Assembly: GCA_964036315.1 (NCBI GenBank) | Contig: OZ038517.1 | Location: forward strand, 13,902,772-13,966,771 | Length of the DNA stretch: 64,000 nt | Direction: 5' to 3' | From: Acanthosepion esculentum | Taxonomy: Eukaryota; Mollusca; Cephalopoda; Sepiida; Sepiidae | Part shown: positions 18,476 to 28,017 of the stretch, in pieces | Layout of the letters: each line of letters begins with the position of its first letter | How positions within the stretch are numbered: the first letter of the stretch is position 1 | Notes under the pieces: generated by a model | Database searches by the model: none | What the model saw: only the letters and a program-made list of their open reading frames with translations | What the model was told of the DNA's origin: nothing | Made by a program: the position numbers and the translations under genes

Positions 18476-18842
18476 AATTGATTGACTGACATTTTTTTAC
18501 GGTTCATCAACCTTTTACAGGTTATTTAAAGCCAGAAAATAATTCTAGATTGTAAAAATTTTTTTGGCAATAACGATTTAGTGATACAAGTCTTACTAAT
18601 TAACATAGCAGAAGAGACAGATTCATACCTTCCCAAAGGTATTTGTGCATAATATAACGGTCTCGAATGGTATTGGAAGTCAGCTCACTAATTTCAATTC
18701 ATTACCCATTATATGTCCCACACATCCAAGCTTACAGCATCTGGCATTCCCAATTGGTTACTCATCTAGGCTCGATGTTGCTTAACTTCGGCGATCGTAC
18801 GAGAACCGGTGTTTCAAAGTGACATGGCCATAACCCTTCTAC
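18476..18842 (-). mobile_element. SINE-A: 5S rRNA-tRNA fused SINE, near full length
   Basis: Read on the minus strand it begins (about 18,840) with a 5S rRNA-like head: CATGTCACTTTGAAACACCG, CGATCGCCGAAGTTAAGCAA, CATCGAGCC and, further on, GCTGTAAGCTT, which are hallmarks of metazoan 5S rRNA including its internal control region. A tRNA-like part follows, then CTTTGGGAAGGTATGAATC and a tail CCTGTAAAAGGTTGATGAAC...CAGTCAATCAATTTT. The same order, 5S then tRNA then tail, occurs on the plus strand at 32,850-33,125 and 60,820-61,100. Pol III-driven SINEs with 5S-tRNA chimeric heads are known elsewhere in animals; the family name here is my label. Confidence 0.8.
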
Positions 18843-18849
18843 ATTTACA

Positions 18850-19275
18850 AGAGCTAGATCAGGCCAAAAATGGGATACTGCTTCACTTTCTAGTCCTGAT
18901 ACATTTCAACAGCATCTATCAGGCCTTGTGGGTGATGAATTATTTTCTACTCTATAACCCCTTTCCCATAGATGAAACATTGCAAGCCTTTCTCTATTCT
19001 ATCATTATTTCCATGGAAAATATTCAGATGAGCTACATTTCTTAGTTCCACTAGTTGTAAAATTCATGACTGGACCCTATCATGCCATGTATACTGTAGC
19101 AAACCACACTCATTCCTTTTGTATTCCATTAGTGAGGAGTAAGTTCTACTCAACTACTTCTTTCTACAAATTGCTACTTTGTGGAATCAGCTCCCAAGTG
19201 GATGCTTCCCTTACGACTACAACCTGTTCCAGTCTTGAGTTAATCTTTATCACATATCTTCAGAAACAAAACTGA
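18850..19275 (+). pseudogene. LINE reverse transcriptase C-terminal fragment 1
   Basis: Broken frames resemble the C-terminal region of CR1/L2-type LINE reverse transcriptases, especially the later frame with THSFCIPLVRSKFYSTTSF and, in another frame, CFPYDYN-like sequence. It carries stops and shifts and lacks the catalytic YADD region. A better-preserved relative follows immediately at 19,320-19,941. Confidence 0.5.
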
Positions 19276-19319
19276 GTTCATTTAATCACGACAGAGAACA
19301 TTTTTTTCCCTCATCCAGC

Positions 19320-19941
19320 ATGGCTGATGCTAACCTTCAAGAAAGCAACACTTTGTGCTTTCCTGGGCTCATGTCTTTTATTGACATGAAGTGGAGAGAC
19401 TATATTGAATCAATGGCTACATCTCTTGTAATGAATGTTGGTTCACCAAGTTCTGGCAGACAACTCGTCTCTTCAGAATCCGTCTGGCACATTTATAAAT
19501 CTACCATTCCTCTGTGCATTGAATATTCCTGCCATATCTGGTCTGGTGCTCCCATCATACAACTTACAATTCTTGATAAAATCCAAAGAAGTGTTTCTAA
19601 TGCAATCGATCCTGACCAGCCATCTTGAATTCAGTCACTTTCTCACCAATGTGACATGGCCTCCCTCTGTCTTTTCTAAAAATATTTTCATGGCAACTAT
19701 TCTGATGAGCTTTTTTTCCCTGCTGCCTTGATTGCATGAATTTAAGCGTGCTACTAGATTGCCAATTAGGTCTCACCGTTTTACTGCTGAACTAGCTAGA
19801 TGCAACCAACACTCCTATTCTTACAGTTTCTTATCTCGCACTTCCCACCTGTGGAACCACTTCCCGATTTCTTGCTTCCCTGAGAACTACAATCTTCAAA
19901 AGTTTAAATGCAATGTCAGTGACTGTCATCTGTCTCCTTGA
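19320..19941 (+). pseudogene. LINE reverse transcriptase C-terminal fragment 2
   Basis: Segments in shifted frames read VWHIYKSTIPLCIEYSCHIW, SGAPIIQLTILDKIQRSVSN, then (from 19,732) RSHRFTAELARCNQHSYSYS and SRTSHLWNHFPISCFPENYN. The pattern (KSTIxPxxEY...HxWxGAP, then LDKxQ, later LWNxxPxxCFP) is the characteristic end of CR1/L2-like LINE ORF2. Stops near 19,626 and 19,730 break it, so it is inactive. Tail after 19,941 not resolved. Confidence 0.75.
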
Positions 19942-20190
19942 ATCATGTCCCTTTATTGTCCTTTCCTCACTCCTCATTCGCTTTCACTCCCAGTAACCCC
20001 TTGCGTCTCAGTGGCATCATTGTCTTGCGTGGGGTGAAATGATTACAAAAAAAGAAAAAAAAAAGAAACGGGGTGTCGCCATAAAACAATACATTTCACC
20101 TGTCAACCCTAGAGAACATGTGAAACTTAGAAAATTAAAAACTGCCAAACTCATACTTACCAATAATGACACACCTATTAAATCCAAACT

Positions 20191-20229
<39 letters not shown>

Positions 20230-20362
20230 ACACACATAGATAGAAGATTAAAAGGAAGACTGAAAACAGCCATATATAAAAGGTATAGACAACAAAAAGT
20301 GCTCAATACAAAATTCAAAAGTGAATATGTGGAGCTAAGACATTTAAGAAAATGCTAAAATG
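19942..20362. other. Intronic sequence with a (TA)n tract
   Basis: Contains an A-rich stretch at 20,048-20,065, a (TA)n run at 20,193-20,225 and a frame reading KLRKLKTAKLILTNNDTP that is not linked to any recognised domain. Confidence 0.5.
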
Positions 20363-20372
20363 CTTTTTCTTA

Positions 20373-20868
20373 TCTGTCTATATTTCCGAGATGAGGTATT
20401 ATGTACACTATTTACATTATTCGGACTATTGTCCTCATCTTTGTCTCCCTATTTATCACAACGTTTTGGCCCTTCAGTATCTGTCTATATTTCTGAGATG
20501 AGGTATTATGTACACTATTTACATTATTTGGACTATTGTCCTCATCTTTGTCACCATATTTATTACACATGGCACAGTGGATAAAGGCGTTGGTTAGATC
20601 CAGTGACAAGAACCAAAGAGAGTGAGTTCAATACCTGGTTAAGGCAGTGGAGAACTTGAAGAGGGGAATTAACAGGAGATAACTGATAACTGACATCCAT
20701 TAAACATGGTATGTGGAACTAGAACAGTCTATCCTAGCGAGCAAAATAAAGGGTTCAGTTCGACATTCCAACCACCTGAAGAAATGCCGGAGCGTACAAC
20801 GGCCGAAACGTTGTAATAAATATGGCGACAAAGATGTCGACAATAGCCCAAATAATGTAAATAGTGTA
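20373..20868. mobile_element. SINE-B inverted composite with target-site duplication
   Basis: Flanked by CTTTTTCTTA at 20,363-20,372 and 20,869-20,878. The left part holds two minus-strand tail fragments in tandem (GTCTATATTTCYGAGATGAG at 20,376 and 20,480). The right part, from about 20,570, is a full plus-strand SINE: tRNA head CATGGCACAGTGGATAAAGG and GAGTTCAATACCTGG, body, then CCTGAAGAAATGCCGGAGCG and GGCCGAAACGTTGTAATAAA. It is the same head-to-head architecture as at 12.06 and 51.91 kb. Confidence 0.85.
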
Positions 20869-20878
20869 CTTTTTCTTA

Positions 20879-20884
<6 letters not shown>

Positions 20885-20920
<36 letters not shown>
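20885..20920. repeat. (TA)n microsatellite
   Basis: Pure TA run directly beyond the SINE duplication site. Confidence 0.9.
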
Positions 20921-20922
<2 letters not shown>

Positions 20923-21420
20923 CATAAAAGGTTCTTCTTCACATGCTCCACCTTCCTTTTACACCCAACATCATGCATTTGTTTATTTATTTTTGAAAAG
21001 AATAATATAGAATTCTTCATTTTTTTTTTTAAATAAATTTTAAAAAAGCTTTAGGTTATCATTTGATAAAAAAATCGACAGGAATACCATAAGGTTGAAA
21101 CCAAGGTAACGGATTCAACTGACCTAATTTTTAAAGTATATATAATGGGCTCTCCCGTCAGTTTCGATGTATGTGGATCTGACCGCTTAATTGATTCAGT
21201 TATGAAATCTTGTGCAATAATTTTAAGTGGCACTTAAAGTGAGGATTGTGAGATGAGATCACTGTTAGATTGGCTGACCTTTTAGATCTTGCTCTCACTT
21301 CTTGAAGATGATTCACACAAGCAGACTGAAAACTGCTGAGTCCACTAAAACATGTTGATCTCCATTCAACCCCCTCCAAGGCTAAGTGCTCAAGGGTGTT
21401 ATGTGGTATATTGACAGCTG

Positions 21421-21423
<3 letters not shown>
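20921..21423. other. Intronic sequence, no supported feature
   Basis: AT-rich with a T10 run near 21,021. Nothing recognised. Confidence 0.4.

Positions 21424-21470
<47 letters not shown>
21424..21470. repeat. (TA)n microsatellite
   Basis: Pure TA run, followed at 21,546-21,586 by an AATAAT trinucleotide run. Confidence 0.95.
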
Positions 21471-21587
21471 CCAATTTGTGACTGGTAGGGATAATTCCAA
21501 GGAGGATATTAATCCAGGGAGAGCTCAATGTAGACTACAGAGAATAATAATAATAATAATAATAATAATGATAATAATAATAATAAA

Positions 21588-21846
21588 AAAGAAGAAACCT
21601 TAAAGATTCATTTCAGTTATAATTTATTTTGTGAATATATATTCATCTCTTCTTTGTTAAAAGAACCTGACCATCCATAACTTTTCTTCTTTCCCTCCTT
21701 CTCTCGCTTTCCCTTCCCCCTGTCAATCTAACATATCAACCCTGTGTATTGTCTCCATTTACTAAGAGATTTTGGCCTGAAGAGATGAATATTTAGATAT
21801 TCACAAAATAAATTATAAACAAAATGAATCTTTAAGGTTTTCTTAA
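21588..21846. repeat. Foldback repeat (imperfect palindrome)
   Basis: GAAACCTTAAAGATTCATTT...AATTTATTTTGTGAATAT at 21,594-21,645 is matched in reverse complement by ATATTCACAAAATAAATT...AAATGAATCTTTAAGG at 21,796-21,838. The loop of about 140 bp contains ACCTGACCATCC and TTTGGCCTGAAGAGATG. It belongs to the class of TA-flanked foldback elements in this window. Confidence 0.75.
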
Positions 21847-21892
21847 TTATATATATATCAATCAGTTAAGTGACAAATTTCATATTTGTTTT

Positions 21893-21896
21893 AATC

Positions 21897-21959
<63 letters not shown>
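21893..21959. repeat. (TA)n(GT)n microsatellite
   Basis: A TA run of about 20 bp continues into about 44 bp of GT repeats. Confidence 0.95.
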
Positions 21960-21960
<1 letters not shown>

Positions 21961-22369
21961 TTTAAAGAGAAGAGAGAAACACCAAACGTTTTTGGTTATA
22001 ATGTTGATTTTTTTTTTTTAAATATATATTATACTTTATTTTCCATAATTTTCTGCTACATGAATTTTGGGTCTTGTGACTTTCACCAGGCAAAGAGTGG
22101 TTACTTCGACGTATTATTTAAAGGAATTAATTTTTTCCATATGTTTTCTGATGTAATGGAATAACCAGTCACCCCCATGAATGATTACACTATAGGTAGT
22201 AAGTACCTATAAAGTCAACTGTCTACAAGAGACTGGGGGAAGAGTGAGAGCAAGAAGACGCAAGTATGTCCGATCTTCCACTTAGTGGCACTCACTAATA
22301 GATTGACCTGTAAGTATAATTTTCTTCTATTATCCACCTGGTGTTAAGTATTTATTCCCTTAGTACAGA

Positions 22370-22520
22370 ATATAACATTTTCCCATGTTGAACCATTGTT
22401 TTTTGTGTGTAGTAATAATCCAAATTTTTCTTGGACTTGTGGAGAAAAATATTCTTCTGCTTAAGGAGCAATAAAGCAATTAGGATTGGTCAGATAAAGG
22501 CCGAAGGAAGGAGGGTCATC
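22370..22520. repeat. Dispersed repeat, partner of 15,296-15,455
   Basis: Same block as at 15.3 kb, including CTTGGACTTGTGGAGAAAAA and GCCGAAGGAAGGAGG. Confidence 0.7.
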
Positions 22521-22618
22521 GTTCTTATCTTTCTATGACTGCTGTACCTTTTCAAACCTATCTCTCTTCTCTTTAAAACACACACTTTTCTCTCAATCGA
22601 ACAACTATAACCTCTCTG

Positions 22619-22619
<1 letters not shown>

Positions 22620-22682
<63 letters not shown>
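22620..22682. repeat. (TA)n microsatellite
   Basis: Pure TA run of about 60 bp. Confidence 0.95.
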
Positions 22683-22683
<1 letters not shown>

Positions 22684-22919
22684 CATTTATTTGAATATTA
22701 TAACATAAATATGTTATAAAATCACTACAAAAATAGCCATTTTGTTTCAACACTTCTGGTGTCTTATCAAGTGACGATGTAGAATATAGAATAAATGGTT
22801 ATAAAAGTTTCAAATTAATTAACGATCCTTAGCTAGGAGTAAACGCTGTTACATAAGCTAGAATGACCAATCAATGAAGAAATACAGTCTTAAAGTGTAC
22901 TATATTTAAGGGATAACGT
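22683..22919. other. AT-rich repeat terminus
   Basis: Contains TCACTTGATAAGACACCAGA in reverse (22,757-22,776), resembling the CTTGATAA-type boundary sequences of the Penelope-associated foldbacks here. Weak assignment. Confidence 0.3.
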
Positions 22920-23039
22920 GCTCAATATCAGAGATAGAGCGTGTGTAAATATAAAAGTGAACATAGAAGTCAACATTTAGAGGCGACAGTCTGTTTCATG
23001 CTAGATGCAATCGTCAGGCAAATTACATTGCCTGACGAT

Positions 23040-23077
<38 letters not shown>
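22920..23077 (-). repeat. Foldback element with hammerhead-like motif
   Basis: The minus strand carries CTGACGA (23,011-23,017), T-TGC-ATCTA-GCA-T as a short stem, GAAA (22,994-22,997), then CAGACTG and TC. The opposite arm, CCTGACGATTGCAT at 23,030-23,043, is truncated by a (TA)n run. The same element with both arms is at 31,650-31,812, where shared flanks read CTCAATATCAGAGATAGAGC and AAGTCAACACTTAGAGGCGA. Confidence 0.55.
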
Positions 23078-23081
<4 letters not shown>

Positions 23082-23089
23082 ATTATATT

Positions 23090-23215
23090 TTTATAAGAGA
23101 TTATAATAAAAACATTTTTGAAATCGCTACACAAAAGCTTTCATGTTTCAATATTATGATTGTACTTTTTCAGGTGATTGGAACATGAAAACTTTTGTGG
23201 AGTGATGGAAAAAAT
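23090..23215 (-). repeat. Repeat terminus with GAAACATG...TGTAGCGA
   Basis: Minus strand reads CTGAAAAAGTACAATCATAA, TTGAAACATGAAAGCTTTTG and TGTAGCGATTT. The GAAACATG...TGTAGC signature marks a terminus family that recurs at 28,441-28,520, 28,661-28,725, 30,036-30,080, 31,330-31,370, 31,530-31,560, 32,130-32,190 and 35,121-35,180. Confidence 0.55.
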
Positions 23216-23309
23216 TAATTCCTTTAAATAATAATATATTGCTCTATATTCAACAACTTAAGTCTTTGGCAATTTCAACCATGGAAAGATTAACAATTAA
23301 GTTTAATCT

Positions 23310-23612
23310 AATTAATGTTTATATTTAATTTAACCAATATTTTAATTCTAACTTAATCAATGTTTTAATTTAATTTAACTAATATTTTAATTAATTTTCA
23401 TTTAACTTAACCAATTTTTAATTAATTTAATTTTTCCAATTTTTAATTAATTTTAATTTAATTTAACCAATTTTTAATTAATTTAATTTTTCCAATTTTT
23501 AATTAATTTTAATTTAATTTAACCAATTTTTAATTAATTTTAATTTAACTTAACCAATTTTTAATTAATTTTAATTTAATTTAACCAATTTTTAATTAAC
23601 TTGAAGTAAATA
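23310..23612. repeat. AT-only minisatellite
   Basis: Units built from TTAATTTAACCAATTTTTAA recur with a period of roughly 30-60 bp. A later echo is at 24,085-24,150. No coding content. Confidence 0.85.
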
Positions 23613-24325
23613 AAGAGTACAGGTTAACGAACAATGAATAAAGGCTGGAGGGTATAATAAAAATAATAACAAAGATGAGGACAACAGCCTGTGTGTAAAT
23701 AATGCAAATATTGATTATCCTCTCTTGCATGTTGTACAGTAAATGCATTTTCTCTTCACATAGTTTTAACAAAATTATTGTTTTTTATTTAATAATATTT
23801 GAATTAAAATTATTAAAGAAAAAAAAGATTTCTCAAATGTTTCTAAAAGCTGTATTACCTTAAAAGTATCAAAATGATAAGGAATTTGCTTATTTTTAAC
23901 AACATCGGTAACAGTAATTATGTAGCTTAATTCAAGAAAAATATTTAATTTACAATTTAGAAGCGTCAAGATATTAGACAAGTCTTTTAAATTTTAGTCA
24001 ACATGTTTGTAATATGTTTTACAGTTTACTAAAAATTAAATTAGTTATAATGAAAAAGTCAGAATCTTTAAAATAGGGATTTAAAATTAAACCAATGTTT
24101 CAATTTAATTCAACCAATATTTTAATTAATTTTAATTTAACCAATATTGAGGAAAGTTTTGTTAAAAACAAAGAAAAGAGTGCTGTATTACGGTGTAATA
24201 TCAATCTCTCTGTACAGCAGAAATCTGCTGACAGGTGAAGAGGACACATGACGTAAAAAAGATGCTATGAATACCAGGGACTGAACATGTGAATAAGGAG
24301 GAAGTTCTGATGAAAGTGAGAACAA
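23613..24325. other. Intronic sequence, no supported feature
   Basis: Includes a short SINE-B tail fragment (AACAAAGATGAGGACAACAG, 23,668-23,687). The rest is AT-rich and unassigned. Confidence 0.45.
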
Positions 24326-24329
24326 AAAA

Positions 24330-24600
24330 AGACATTTGCATTTAGAATCGGAAGAAAGGAACCAAAATTTCTGAGACCCATAATGAGGAAAGAGGGCTTG
24401 GAAAATTTGACACTCACAAGACATACTGAAGGCAAGTTAGAGGGAAACATTGATTAACTGGCCTAACAAGCTTACGTAAATTGATGAGAGAACAGTGAGA
24501 GGTGGTGACGATAAGAGGACAAGCATTAATAAAAGTTACAAAGGATAGGAAGTTGTGGAGAGCCATCACCCTGAAAGGACACAGCACATAAAAGAACATG
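24330..24600 (+). pseudogene. Degenerate LINE C-terminal fragment
   Basis: Broken plus-strand frames read like the end of a LINE ORF2: TREQ, then KVTKDRKLWRAITLKGHST near 24,530-24,590, preceded by a basic GKxxLAGL-like region. The terminal DRKLWRAM...KGHGT pattern is typical of RTE/CR1-related elements. A short piece of the same ending is at 32,645-32,692 (KLWRAMITCILK). Multiple stops; inactive. Confidence 0.4.
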
Positions 24601-24980
24601 TTGCAGTTGTACTGAGTTTGATCCTTACTTGGTGCCCTACGTTTTGTATCAGAATAAGATTAGTGAGTATCAGCTTGGTATTAGCATATGTTAAGAATTC
24701 TGAAATGTTTACAGAGCTTCCAACTAGTCTGACACAAGGCAAATCATCTAACTCACTACCAATACCCAACAAGACTAGCTTGCTAAAACTGCATTAAAAC
24801 CACCACTACCCTACCCTGAAGCCTACAATAGCAACAAGACGAATCATGGAAAACCAGATGCAGGTAATGTTGTTCTCTGATTTCTTCATCCGAGTTAAAG
24901 ATTCACTTTTTGACGCGCGTATCATTTTTGAACACAAGTGTTAGTTATCAACAGTTCAAGTTCCTCTGGCAGTCGAATTG
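24601..24980. other. Intronic sequence, no supported feature
   Basis: No domain, repeat or splice-flanked block recognised. Confidence 0.4.
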
Positions 24981-24984
24981 CATG

Positions 24985-25215
24985 TATTAAAAAAAATAAT
25001 AAATAAAAAAAATCATAAAAAATAAAAAATTGAAAAAAAAAAATAAATAAATAAAATTGTAAAATTCATGCAAGGATGTTAGTTACCAACGGTTCAAGTT
25101 CCCCCGGCAGCCAAATTGCAGGTATATTTTTTTAAAGTAGAAAAAAAATAAAAATAAAATAAAATAAAAAAATAAAATAAAATAAAATAAAGAAGTAAAA
25201 TAAAATAAAATAAAA
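24985..25215. repeat. A-rich (AAAAT)n tract, duplicated block
   Basis: Two related blocks, each TGTTAGTTAYCAACRGTTCA, then CAAGTTCCYCYGGCAGYC and an A-rich (AAATAAAAT) run, start at about 24,940 and 25,076. Confidence 0.75.
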
Positions 25216-25292
25216 TTAATACAAGTCTAAAAAAAAACTATTAAGCTTTGAACTCGAAGCTGAATCAATAACCAGTTGAAAGCTTAACATAC

Positions 25293-25375
25293 CTCCTCAG
25301 TGGCTGCTTCTCGGGATCCAGGACATTTCGTTACGACCTGTTCATGGCACCTTTTATGTACAACACATGTGCAAA
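25293..25375 (-). CDS. Novel-type protein kinase C, C1A second-half exon (partial)
   Basis: An 83-bp exon completing the first C1 domain. It is bounded by TTTTCAG and GTATGTT on the minus strand. Two initial bases complete a Val codon with the previous exon; 27 codons follow: [17 protein letters not shown] then [10 protein letters not shown]. The C-X4-H-X2-C-X7-C arrangement supplies the last four zinc ligands of C1A exactly as the consensus requires. The acidic tail begins the linker to C1B. It ends in phase 0, matching the exon at 16,442-16,580. VVHKRCHE is a strong novel/epsilon-type PKC signature. No stop or frameshift is present, so the exon looks functional. Confidence 0.95.
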
Positions 25376-25569
25376 CTGAAAAAAGAAAAATTTAGATTAC
25401 ACCAAAACACATATGCATACAAAATATTTTAAACAAATCCATGCCCCCCCATTCTGCTGAATGAAGTAAAGATCCACATTTGAACAAATGTACACAAAAA
25501 AAGGGAAAATTAAATTAATTTATGACAAGTGCACAGGTGAGCCTCTCACACTGTACTGTAAGACAATCA

Positions 25570-25782
25570 TTTTAATATATTTTCTGTTTATACGTTATTT
25601 TTATACATACAAATATTTAAGTAAATGCTCTCTTTATAATAAACAGTATTAACACATTTACTATTTAAATATTTTTAATGAAATTTCTTGGACATTCAGG
25701 TCGGTAAATGTTGTCAATATTGTTTACTATAAACAGAGCATTTACTTAAATATTTGTATGTATAAAAATAACATATCAACAG

Positions 25783-25790
<8 letters not shown>
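25570..25790. repeat. Foldback repeat
   Basis: AATATATTTTCTGTTTATAC...ACAAATATTTAAGTAAATGC on the left is mirrored by GCATTTACTTAAATATTTGT...AACAGAAAATATAT on the right, each arm about 60 bp. The loop contains GAAATTTCTTGGACATTCAG and GGTCGGTAAATG. Relatives are at 32,265-32,515 and 36,585-36,990. A (TA)n run (25,788-25,832) abuts it. Confidence 0.8.
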
Positions 25791-25836
<46 letters not shown>

Positions 25837-25987
25837 CATGTAAAATGAGAACAAATAAAATCCAATTAAAAAAGTATACATGTATATATTTTACATGTTT
25901 AAATGTAATTCAAATAGGTAAGTATCAAGATGGTATATTTTTGAGTTCCATTTATGTAATTTATATATATATGCCCATATGTTTTCT

Positions 25988-26008
25988 TTACTTGTTTGAA
26001 TGTAATAT

Positions 26009-26061
<53 letters not shown>
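25988..26061. repeat. (TA)n microsatellite at a foldback edge
   Basis: Pure TA run joining the two neighbouring foldback elements. Confidence 0.9.
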
Positions 26062-26066
<5 letters not shown>

Positions 26067-26475
26067 TTTCATTAAAAACGACTGACAAGGTGCTTTTATT
26101 TAGTTTTTTTATATAATTTCTCGTGCGATCTAATAAAGTTTTTCTTTTCAGAGGATAAATTATATTTCAACTGTCCGAATGTTCTTTTTATCCGAGCGCT
26201 TTTGGCTATACATTTAGCCATTTTCAAGGATTATATTTCAACTGTTAGAATTAGAAATAGTTTGTTATATGTATGTTTTATAAAGTGAAACATTTTTTTG
26301 TTTCAAAACATGGTCAAGATATTATGTCCATGTTCAAAGATAAAAAGAACATTCGGACAGTTTTTATATAATTTATCCTCGGAAAAGAAAAACTTTATTA
26401 GATCGCACAAGAAATTATATAAAAAACTAAATAAAAGCACCTTGTCAGTCGTGTTTAATGAAATGTGCATGAAAG
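26062..26475. mobile_element. Penelope-like element fragment arranged as a palindrome
   Basis: The plus strand of 26,330-26,500 encodes KRTFGQFLYNLSSEKKNFIR, then KLYKKLNKSTLSVVFNEMCM and EGLLPKYTN, resembling the N-terminal part of Penelope-like ORFs. The left half (26,062-26,190) is the same sequence inverted. The centre contains, on the minus strand, CTTGAAAATGGCTAAATG...ATAGCCAAAAGCGCTCGG, a hairpin motif shared with 27,060-27,105. A (TA)n run follows each arm. Assignment to the Penelope class rests on sequence style and the matching phrase ENLLPKYTN at 40,550 next to a recognisable Penelope fragment. Confidence 0.6.
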
Positions 26476-26640
26476 AAGGATTGCTGCCTAAATACACAAA
26501 TATATATATATATATATATATATGTAAAAAATGTAAATCTATTTAAACTCAGTGGGCGAAAAAAACTGAATAGCACAATTTTCAAATAAAATGGCATCTG
26601 AGGGAAAAAAAAAAGAAAGCACCAGAAACCTCCAAACAAT

Positions 26641-26641
26641 A

Positions 26642-26684
<43 letters not shown>
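26641..26684. repeat. Long poly(A) tract
   Basis: About 43 consecutive A residues, perhaps a retrotransposon tail; no element body was identified upstream. Confidence 0.85.
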
Positions 26685-26687
<3 letters not shown>

Positions 26688-26804
26688 CCCAGTACCTTAA
26701 ACCTCTGGTACAAAGAAAAAAAAAATCAAAAAACCCAGCAAGTAATAAGTTAAAACGAAGAGTTCTCAATACACTAAGTAGAGCAAAAGAAAAATAAATA
26801 AATC

Positions 26805-26932
26805 CTAATGAGCCAGATACTACCTACCTAGGTTTCACCACATGGGATCATCAGGGTGAACTGGCTGATGATCCCATAATGTGAAACCTAGGTACGTAGT
26901 ACCTGGCTCATTAAGATTTATTTATTTTACGC
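26805..26932. repeat. Foldback element with paired hammerhead-like motifs
   Basis: Arms GAGCCAGATACTACCTACCT...GTTTCACCACATGGGATCAT and the inverse at 26,865-26,928. Each arm carries CTGATGA, a short stem (T-CC-CATGT-GG-T in the better arm), GAAA, the self-complementary CCTAGG and TA. Plus-strand core at 26,865-26,886, minus-strand core at 26,833-26,854. In the minus copy ACC before the core can pair with GGT after the TA. Ribozyme function is inference. Confidence 0.6.
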
Positions 26933-26999
26933 ATGTCTCATTAAAAACAACCAACAAGGTACTACGATTAAGCTCTTTATTTAATTTTTCTTGTGTTCG

Positions 27000-27440
27000 A
27001 ACAAGTGCTTTCTCTTTTGGGACACAGTGCGTGTAGTAATTGCCCAAATTTTCTATAATTCCGAGTGCTTTCGGCTATACTTTTAGCCATTATCAAGGAT
27101 GATTTTACCTTTTCAGTTCAATTGAATGTGTGCTTTGTGTGTAAGTTTTTAGTGTTATAGAGATGTTTTATTTTCCAAACACATTGTGGCTGTGTTCGTA
27201 GATAATATTATTAAGTGTTGGCTTTTTCCTTTTTTATTATCAAGGCTTCTACTATTTTTAATCTTTTTTTTTTTCACATGTGGATGAGGTTATTATGTTT
27301 GTATTTTCCACTAGTACGTTTAAGTTTCAGATGGCGTCTGGTAAGTTTGTGTGTGCGTTTAAACATGACTACATGCTTATCCAGACGCCTTACGTTACAC
27401 CTATCTGACCATAGCTCTATTAGGACCCATTTAAACACAC
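27000..27440. mobile_element. Penelope-like fragment with GIY-YIG-type tail
   Basis: The left part holds, on the minus strand, TTGATAATGGCTAAAAGTAT then AGCCGAAAGCACTCGG, the terminus hairpin also seen at 26.2 kb. The plus strand at about 27,360-27,440 encodes TTCLSRRLTLHLSDHSSIRT then HLNTH, which matches the style of the GIY-YIG endonuclease region of Penelope-like elements (compare LKRRLTFHMSGHSSI at 39.8 kb). Intervening sequence is decayed. Confidence 0.45.
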
Positions 27441-28000
27441 ATTAGTAGGATATAGAATCCAAACAAAATTAGAGAAATAAGCATATAAAAAAACACACAC
27501 ACACACACACATTTGTCTTTCATTCTGACCTGAAAAGTGCCTACTGAACGAACATAAAACATTTTGTCAATAAAAAGATTTTCCACAATGTGTGTGGTGT
27601 TGAGGGTGTGAGAAAATTTAGCTATATGCAATCTGAGTAGCAATGAAAGGTTATCAAGTAGAAAATTGTTGTGGGTGAGTAGGTGCAGGCATAATAATAA
27701 TAATAATGATAATAATAATAATAATAATAATATACACATATACCAACAGACTAGTTAGAAGTTATTTTTGTTTAGATTAGGTTCACTTAGATTTGGTAGG
27801 TCTGTCCACTGTGATTTTTCCACTGTGTAGATGACTGTTCTTCCCAGGATTTTTCCACTAAAAACCCCACCCTGTGCTACTATTTTAGGGGGTTTGTCTT
27901 CATGATTCACTTCTGTTGGTGCCATCTGACATTCTCTCTGCATGAAACTCTGAGTAACAATTTGAACCTAGTCCCTTAGTGCGGTTTTGTTCGTTAGTGT
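27441..28000. other. Intronic sequence with short microsatellites
   Basis: Contains (AC)n at 27,490-27,510 and an AATAAT run at 27,691-27,731. No supported gene. Confidence 0.5.
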
Positions 28001-28017
28001 GTATATATATATATATA

